This document shows, piece by piece, positions 60,221-64,000 of a stretch of DNA of 64,000 nucleotides. The stretch lies in the NCBI RefSeq assembly GCF_030166655.1, contig NZ_CP126446.1:1178001-1242000 (forward strand), given 5' to 3'. The position numbers and the translations under genes were made by a program. The notes under the pieces were generated by a model. It was not told where the DNA came from. It worked only from the letters and a program-made list of their open reading frames with translations, and ran no database searches. The stretch's first letter is position 1. Every line of letters starts with the position of its first letter. This DNA is from Pontibacillus chungwhensis. GTDB lineage: Bacteria; Bacillota; Bacilli; Bacillales; BH030062.

Positions 60221-60445
60221 AGGAATAGATTGTGAAAATAGAATCTATTTTTGGTCTTCTGTTATTTAGGCATCTCCCCTTCGCTCTACCACCTTTATCT
60301 CCATCATAAAAAACTCACTTATTTATAGCCCCCCTATCTCAAATTTTTTATCTGATTTTATTAGAATAAAGTTGACTTCTAGTCACTAATGAACGATGGA
60401 AGTGGTTATAGTGCTAGATTGAGCAAGCATCTAGTACTTTAAAAT

Positions 60446-60577
60446 GATCCTCTGTGACTTTTTTTAAAATCTACTTCTTCAAAAGGTCACAGATCGCTTC
60501 ATTCAATGACCTTTTGGTTCGTTTACTAGAAAGAAAGGTAAGAGATCCTCTGTATCTCTTACCTTTTTCTTGTTTTG
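60446..60577 (+). repeat. Hairpin-bearing dispersed repeat, copy 3 (fullest copy)
   Basis: It contains GTGACTTTTTT...AAAAGGTCAC, then CAGATCGCTTCATTCAATGA, GTTCGTTT and the hairpin GGTAAGAGATCC/GTATCTCTTACC followed by TTTTTCTTG. The rest of 60221-60783 holds no gene; the last 60 bp supply GAGAGGAGGGATTGG for the transporter gene. Confidence 0.65.
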
Positions 60578-60783
60578 TAAGGGAGAAAGGGTACAGATAG
60601 AGCGTCTCTCTGACCTTTTGAATCCATTTTAATAATGAAAAGTCAGATAGGAATACTTCCTTTCTTTTATAAGGGGAAGCGTGTGGCCTATTTGCCTTGT
60701 TGGTTATAAGTGATGCGGATTCGGGAACCTTTACTCATAGGAATCAGTAGCCATAGCTGTTTTGGTGAGAGAGGAGGGATTGG

Positions 60784-61959
60784 ATGATTGAAGCCAGTAC
60801 GAAAGAATTCTGGCGCAATACACTTGCTTTAAGTATCGGGTCTTTGTTCGTCTTTGCGAACGTTTATTTCACGCAGCCGATCTTACCGGTTTTGTCAGAT
60901 GAGTTCGGGGTCTCTCCTCTGACCGCGAGTATGTCTTTGTCGCTTGTTATTCTAGCGATCGGAGTATCGTTAATTTTTTACGGACCGGCTTCTGATAGTC
61001 TTGGTCGAAGAGGGGTTATGATTGTGGCAATGGGTCTCGGGGCGCTTGCGACGATTCTTGCCTCCTTCTCAACTACGTTCAGTTTCTTCCTGACGATGCG
61101 CGTTCTGCAGGGAGTGTTTCTGGCTGGGTTGCCTTCTTTAGCCCTTGCTTACATAGGAGAAGAGTACTCTCAGCATGCGCTACCGCTCGCAGTTGGGGTG
61201 TTTATTGGTGGGAATACAATCGGCGGGATGTTCGGTCGTGTTTTAAGCGGGGTGCTGACAGATTTTCAGGGGTGGCATTTTGCATTTATGACGATGAGTG
61301 TCATTAGTGTGGTCTGCTTTGTTCTCTTTATCTTCTTATTACGTCCCTCTCAGAACTTTGAGCCAAAGACGTTCAGGTGGAAACAGGCGATGCTTGATTA
61401 CAAAGGCCACTTACAAAATAAAGAATTGCGCTATGCCTATTTCATAGGAGGCTTACACTTTCTCGTATTTGTGGGGCACTTTAATTACATCACATACAGA
61501 CTGACCGATGCTCCATTCTCCCTGCCATCAAGTCTTGTAGGCATTCTTTTCTTAACGTATATTGCGGGCACGATCAGCTCCCAGCTTTCAGGTCCCGCGT
61601 CCAAAAAATACTCCCAGTCCGGCTGCATTAAGATCGGGATTGGTATTATGATGACGGGTTTTCTAATCACACTTATCCCCTCAGTGTGGACGATTATCCT
61701 CGGCCTGTTGTGTAATTGCTTTGGGTTCTTCTTCGCCCACTCCACGGCTAGTTCATGGGTGAGTGGGAGAGCGACGTATAGTAAGGCCAGTGCCTCTGGG
61801 CTTTATTTAATTTCCTATTATATTGGTGGGGGAATTGGGCCGGTTTATTTGGATCCGTTCTGGAATTGGATGGATTGGAGTGGGGTTGTCCTAGGGGTGT
61901 TTCTTATTTTTATTTTGACGGGGATTGTAGCGATGAAGATGGGGCGGTTGGAAGGGTAA
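60784..61959 (+). CDS. MFS transporter (drug-exporter type)
   Basis: The 391-aa Major Facilitator protein has 12 likely spans. Landmarks are 'YFTQPILPVLSDEFGVSPLTASMSLS' at the start, motif A 'YGPASDSLGRRGVM' (G-x-x-x-D-x-x-G-R-R) between spans 2 and 3, and 'RVLQGVFLAGLPSLALAYI' around span 4. The family exports drugs or small metabolites by proton antiport (YnfM/Bcr-like). GAGAGGAGGGATTGG precedes the ATG. Substrate unknown. Confidence 0.9.
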   Translation: MIEASTKEFWRNTLALSIGSLFVFANVYFTQPILPVLSDEFGVSPLTASMSLSLVILAIGVSLIFYGPASDSLGRRGVMIVAMGLGALATILASFSTTFSFFLTMRVLQGVFLAGLPSLALAYIGEEYSQHALPLAVGVFIGGNTIGGMFGRVLSGVLTDFQGWHFAFMTMSVISVVCFVLFIFLLRPSQNFEPKTFRWKQAMLDYKGHLQNKELRYAYFIGGLHFLVFVGHFNYITYRLTDAPFSLPSSLVGILFLTYIAGTISSQLSGPASKKYSQSGCIKIGIGIMMTGFLITLIPSVWTIILGLLCNCFGFFFAHSTASSWVSGRATYSKASASGLYLISYYIGGGIGPVYLDPFWNWMDWSGVVLGVFLIFILTGIVAMKMGRLEG

Positions 61960-62104
61960 TATCACTTAAACCGTCCACGCGCTTCTTCATTAAACAAACG
62001 TATTCCGGAATCGGTCTATTTTTAACAGCATAATAGAATGGTTGTTTCTCTAACATATTTTTGAAATAATCTTCTGAGAGATATTGATTAGAAAGAGGGG
62101 TAGT

Positions 62105-62662
62105 ATGAGGAGAAACATATGGAAGACCGGCTTTTTCGTCCTACTCATCATATGTATTGTGATGGGTTACTTTTGGTATTCGGAGACCCAAAAGGTAGAA
62201 ACGATGAAAAAAGATGGTGTCATATATATTTTGGATAAGCAAATTGATATAACAAAGCGTTTAGAGTGGGCTTTAGATAATGTGGAAGAAAGGGAAAAGT
62301 TCAAGAAAAGCTTGGTAAATATTGAAGATGAGATAGATGATCTATCCAGTGCAATGGGAAATGTTAGATATATCGGAAAGCATGTTGATATTCCTATTGG
62401 CTTTTTTGATTTTTATTTTAGGGAATCCGATCCTGTTTATAAAGCCTTAGATGAGCTACAAGATCATGAGTTATCAGATCAAACGTTGAAAGAACTAAAA
62501 GGCTATTATAAAAAACATTCTGATTTGACTGCCCAAGTAAAACTAGAGGAATTTGAGAATATGAGTTTCGATGAATATATGGAAAAGTTAGAAGAAGTGA
62601 ATCGTTATATGAACAAGTATGAAGATTGGAGAACTACAAGGGGGGACAAGGGGGAAGGTTGA
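62105..62662 (+). CDS. Single-span membrane-anchored hypothetical protein
   Basis: The 185-aa protein has ATG 62105 behind GAAAGAGGGGTAGT. One N-terminal helix (about residues 6-21, 'TGFFVLLIICIVMGYFWY') anchors a helical, charged outer domain ('ITKRLEWALDNVEEREKFKK', 'DEYMEKLEEVNRYMNKYEDW'). Same shape as the proteins at 39477 and 41054. No family recognised. Confidence 0.6.
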   Translation: MRRNIWKTGFFVLLIICIVMGYFWYSETQKVETMKKDGVIYILDKQIDITKRLEWALDNVEEREKFKKSLVNIEDEIDDLSSAMGNVRYIGKHVDIPIGFFDFYFRESDPVYKALDELQDHELSDQTLKELKGYYKKHSDLTAQVKLEEFENMSFDEYMEKLEEVNRYMNKYEDWRTTRGDKGEG

Positions 62663-62779
62663 TGGGAATAAGGAGTCGGATGATTCATCCTTACTATCAA
62701 GCCTTCTGGTCTTCTATCCTTACCCTATATGCGAGAATGATTAGCTCATAGCTTTCACTGGGTCCGCGTTAAAAATAAA

Positions 62780-62815
62780 GGCAGGGAGTCTATAAAGAGA
62801 TTCTCTGCTTTTTGC
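62780..62815 (+). terminator. Terminator-like hairpin
   Basis: GCAGGGAGTCT and AGATTCTCTGC pair with two mismatches or wobbles and are followed by TTTTTGC, about 120 bp after the preceding gene. Confidence 0.6.
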
Positions 62816-62822
62816 TTCAGGT

Positions 62823-62857
62823 AAAGGATGCGTTTATTTAATAACGCATCCTTTGTT
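62823..62857. terminator. Second terminator-like hairpin
   Basis: AAAGGATGCGTT and AACGCATCCTTT form a perfect 12-bp stem just after the first hairpin. The remaining gene-free sequence up to 63022 is AT-rich, ending with GGAGGTGCGTGGAAC before the next gene. Confidence 0.75.
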
Positions 62858-63022
62858 TTGGTAAATGCACTGCTTTTACCGTCTTCTATTAAGTAACTTC
62901 TTAATTGTTAGAGGTATTTGGATATATTTGGAGAAATTGAAATAATAAGAGAAAAAATATGTGAATACATGAGAAGCACGGGAGGCTGGCTTTAGTGCTC
63001 CCGCATTGGAGGTGCGTGGAAC

Positions 63023-63427
63023 ATGAAAAAGGGGATACTGCTCCTTTTTTTCGTATCGTTCGTAACAACAGCTTGTTCTGGAAATCTAGGAGAGCTTACG
63101 AGAGTCGATGTTCAACAGGTCATGTCAGATGGGAGCCCCGCGGAGGCTGAGAGGATAACAGATAAAGAATCAATCCAATCGATCCGAGATGTGATGAAAG
63201 AGGTGGATTGGGAGGATAAGTCTGTTGATATGTTGAGGGAACCAGAAGCGAGGGCGGTGTTTTACTACCAACAAGGAGAGGATAGTCAAGAACATTTAGT
63301 GGAATACGACATTTGGTTTACCGATGGGCCAGGATTCGCAGTGCTGATGAGTGAAGAGGAGGGGCGGAAGTATGGTGTGGTCCAGTCGGAACAGACGGCG
63401 ATTTTGAGAGAGATGTTTGTTGAGTAG
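63023..63427 (+). CDS. Lipoprotein of unknown function
   Basis: This 134-aa lipoprotein has a signal 'KKGILLLFFVSFVTTAC' with lipobox TTAC and a strong ribosome binding site. The mature domain is a small alpha/beta unit ('ITDKESIQSIRDVMKEVDWED', 'HLVEYDIWFTDGPGFAVLM', 'GVVQSEQTAILREMF'). This pattern is frequent in Bacillus lipoproteins of unnamed families. Function unknown. Confidence 0.65.
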   Translation: MKKGILLLFFVSFVTTACSGNLGELTRVDVQQVMSDGSPAEAERITDKESIQSIRDVMKEVDWEDKSVDMLREPEARAVFYYQQGEDSQEHLVEYDIWFTDGPGFAVLMSEEEGRKYGVVQSEQTAILREMFVE

Positions 63428-63464
63428 GCAGAAATTAAGGGATACTTAAAGAGAGGAGAATTCG

Positions 63465-63869
63465 GTGGAAAAGAAGGCAATCGTGAAAAGGTGGTTTGGG
63501 GAAGTTTTTACACAAGGTAATGTAGAAACGTTGAAAGAAATAACTAAGAAGGATTTCATCAGCCATGTGCCTGGGCATGATTTTAATGGTCATGAGGAGT
63601 TTATTCATGATTTCATGAATTGGTTTCGGGAAGTATTTCATAATGATGTGTGGACCATTCATGATTACGTAGAGGATGGTCATAAGTTTGCAGTTCGCTA
63701 TACAGGTCATATGACATACAAAGGGGGATGGGATTCCATTCCTTCGAGTAATCAGCGAGTAAAGGAAACGGGGCTTATGATTATTTATTTCGAAGGTGGG
63801 ATTATATCTGAAATGTGGTGTGAAATGAGCGATCTGGATGTGATGAACCAACTCCGTTCCACTCCATAA
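63465..63869 (+). CDS. SnoaL-like polyketide-cyclase-fold protein
   Basis: The 134-aa NTF2-like protein starts at GTG 63465 behind GAGAGGAGAATTCG. SnoaL/ester-cyclase marks are 'VKRWFGEVFTQGNVETLKEITKKDFISHVPG', 'EFIHDFMNWFREVFHN', 'KFAVRYTGHMTYKG' and 'GGIISEMWCEMSDLDVMNQL'. Such proteins bind small hydrophobic ligands or catalyse ring closure or hydrolysis; the true ligand is unknown. Confidence 0.8.
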   Translation: MEKKAIVKRWFGEVFTQGNVETLKEITKKDFISHVPGHDFNGHEEFIHDFMNWFREVFHNDVWTIHDYVEDGHKFAVRYTGHMTYKGGWDSIPSSNQRVKETGLMIIYFEGGIISEMWCEMSDLDVMNQLRSTP

Positions 63870-63922
63870 GAAAATGAAGTCTTACATAGAGTATACATAA
63901 ACAGTCAAAAGGAGCGGATGGA

Positions 63923-64000
63923 ATGTATTCAATTGAACCATTACAAGCACAGATGGAAGCCAGTCGGAACGAAGAGAAAGCCGAAAAGATGGCCAAGTAT
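63923..64000 (+). CDS. DNA alkylation repair enzyme, AlkD-type (3' end cut by window)
   Basis: Only the first 26 residues are in the window ('MYSIEPLQAQMEASRNEEKA...'), after AAAAGGAGCGG. The R-N-E-E-K-A-E-x-M opening matches AlkD/YhaZ-type DNA glycosylases of bacilli. The gene runs off the end, so the call is a likely but incomplete identification. Confidence 0.6.
   Translation, partial: MYSIEPLQAQMEASRNEEKAEKMAKY

Noticed and set aside
1-64000. tRNA, rRNA or CRISPR arrays
   Set aside because: No cloverleaf, rRNA-like block or evenly spaced direct repeats with unique spacers were seen on reading either strand; a covariance-model scan was not possible.

Overview
The window looks like an accessory-rich stretch of a chromosome from a low-GC Gram-positive of the family Bacillaceae. 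The signs are strong AGGAGG-type ribosome binding sites at short spacing, frequent TTG and GTG starts, many small lipoproteins and membrane proteins, a Bacillus-type PC4-like protein and a TrhO rhodanese. Two degenerate intergenic palindromes near 2.7-3.1 kb resemble elements I associate with halophilic or alkaliphilic bacilli. The genus (Halobacillus- or Pontibacillus-like) is a guess. No tRNA, rRNA or CRISPR array was seen.

Layout. 0-6 kb: the 3' part of an NAD(P)-binding SDR gene, an IS1595-type insertion sequence that seems to carry a passenger gene, palindromic repeats, a winged-helix protein, and small membrane or surface genes. 6.1-27.4 kb: a dense defence island on the plus strand. 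It begins with a WYL-domain regulator. Next comes a tightly overlapping four-gene operon (7297-14219): a 1429-aa protein joining a HEPN/DUF4145-like N-terminus to helix-hairpin-helix and sigma-70 region-4-like DNA-binding parts, a 61-aa protein, a DndD-like SMC/ABC ATPase and a 148-aa protein. A complete type I restriction-modification locus (hsdM-hsdS-hsdR) follows. The island ends with two parallel modules, each a nucleotide pyrophosphohydrolase (NUDIX, then MazG-like) next to a PLD-nuclease/SF2-helicase fusion. 27.5-29.7 kb: ordinary genes (trhO and two hypotheticals). 29.9-34.8 kb: a second defence-like pair, a 1447-aa SF1 helicase with a C-terminal Vsr/DUF559-like nuclease and a PC4/YdbC-like ssDNA-binding protein.

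35-64 kb: a long run of small genes, mostly single-membrane-span proteins and lipoproteins. They are mixed with GNAT, NUDIX, HIT, VOC and kinase-fold enzymes, two toxin-antitoxin pairs (RelE/ParE-like and MazEF), an LRR lipoprotein, an M29 aminopeptidase that has lost catalytic residues, an MFS exporter and the start of an AlkD-type gene. A degenerate 45-55-bp repeat follows the stop codons of many of these small genes, and a second hairpin-bearing repeat occurs three times. Several genes here are decayed: a frameshifted paralogue, a NUDIX remnant and a lipoprotein with no normal start codon.

The best candidate for an undescribed system is the WYL-regulated four-gene operon at 6.1-14.2 kb. 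An inverted repeat flanks its probable promoter. The twin pyrophosphohydrolase/PLD-helicase modules and the helicase-nuclease/PC4 pair come next. All functions are inferred by reading the sequence; no database search was run.
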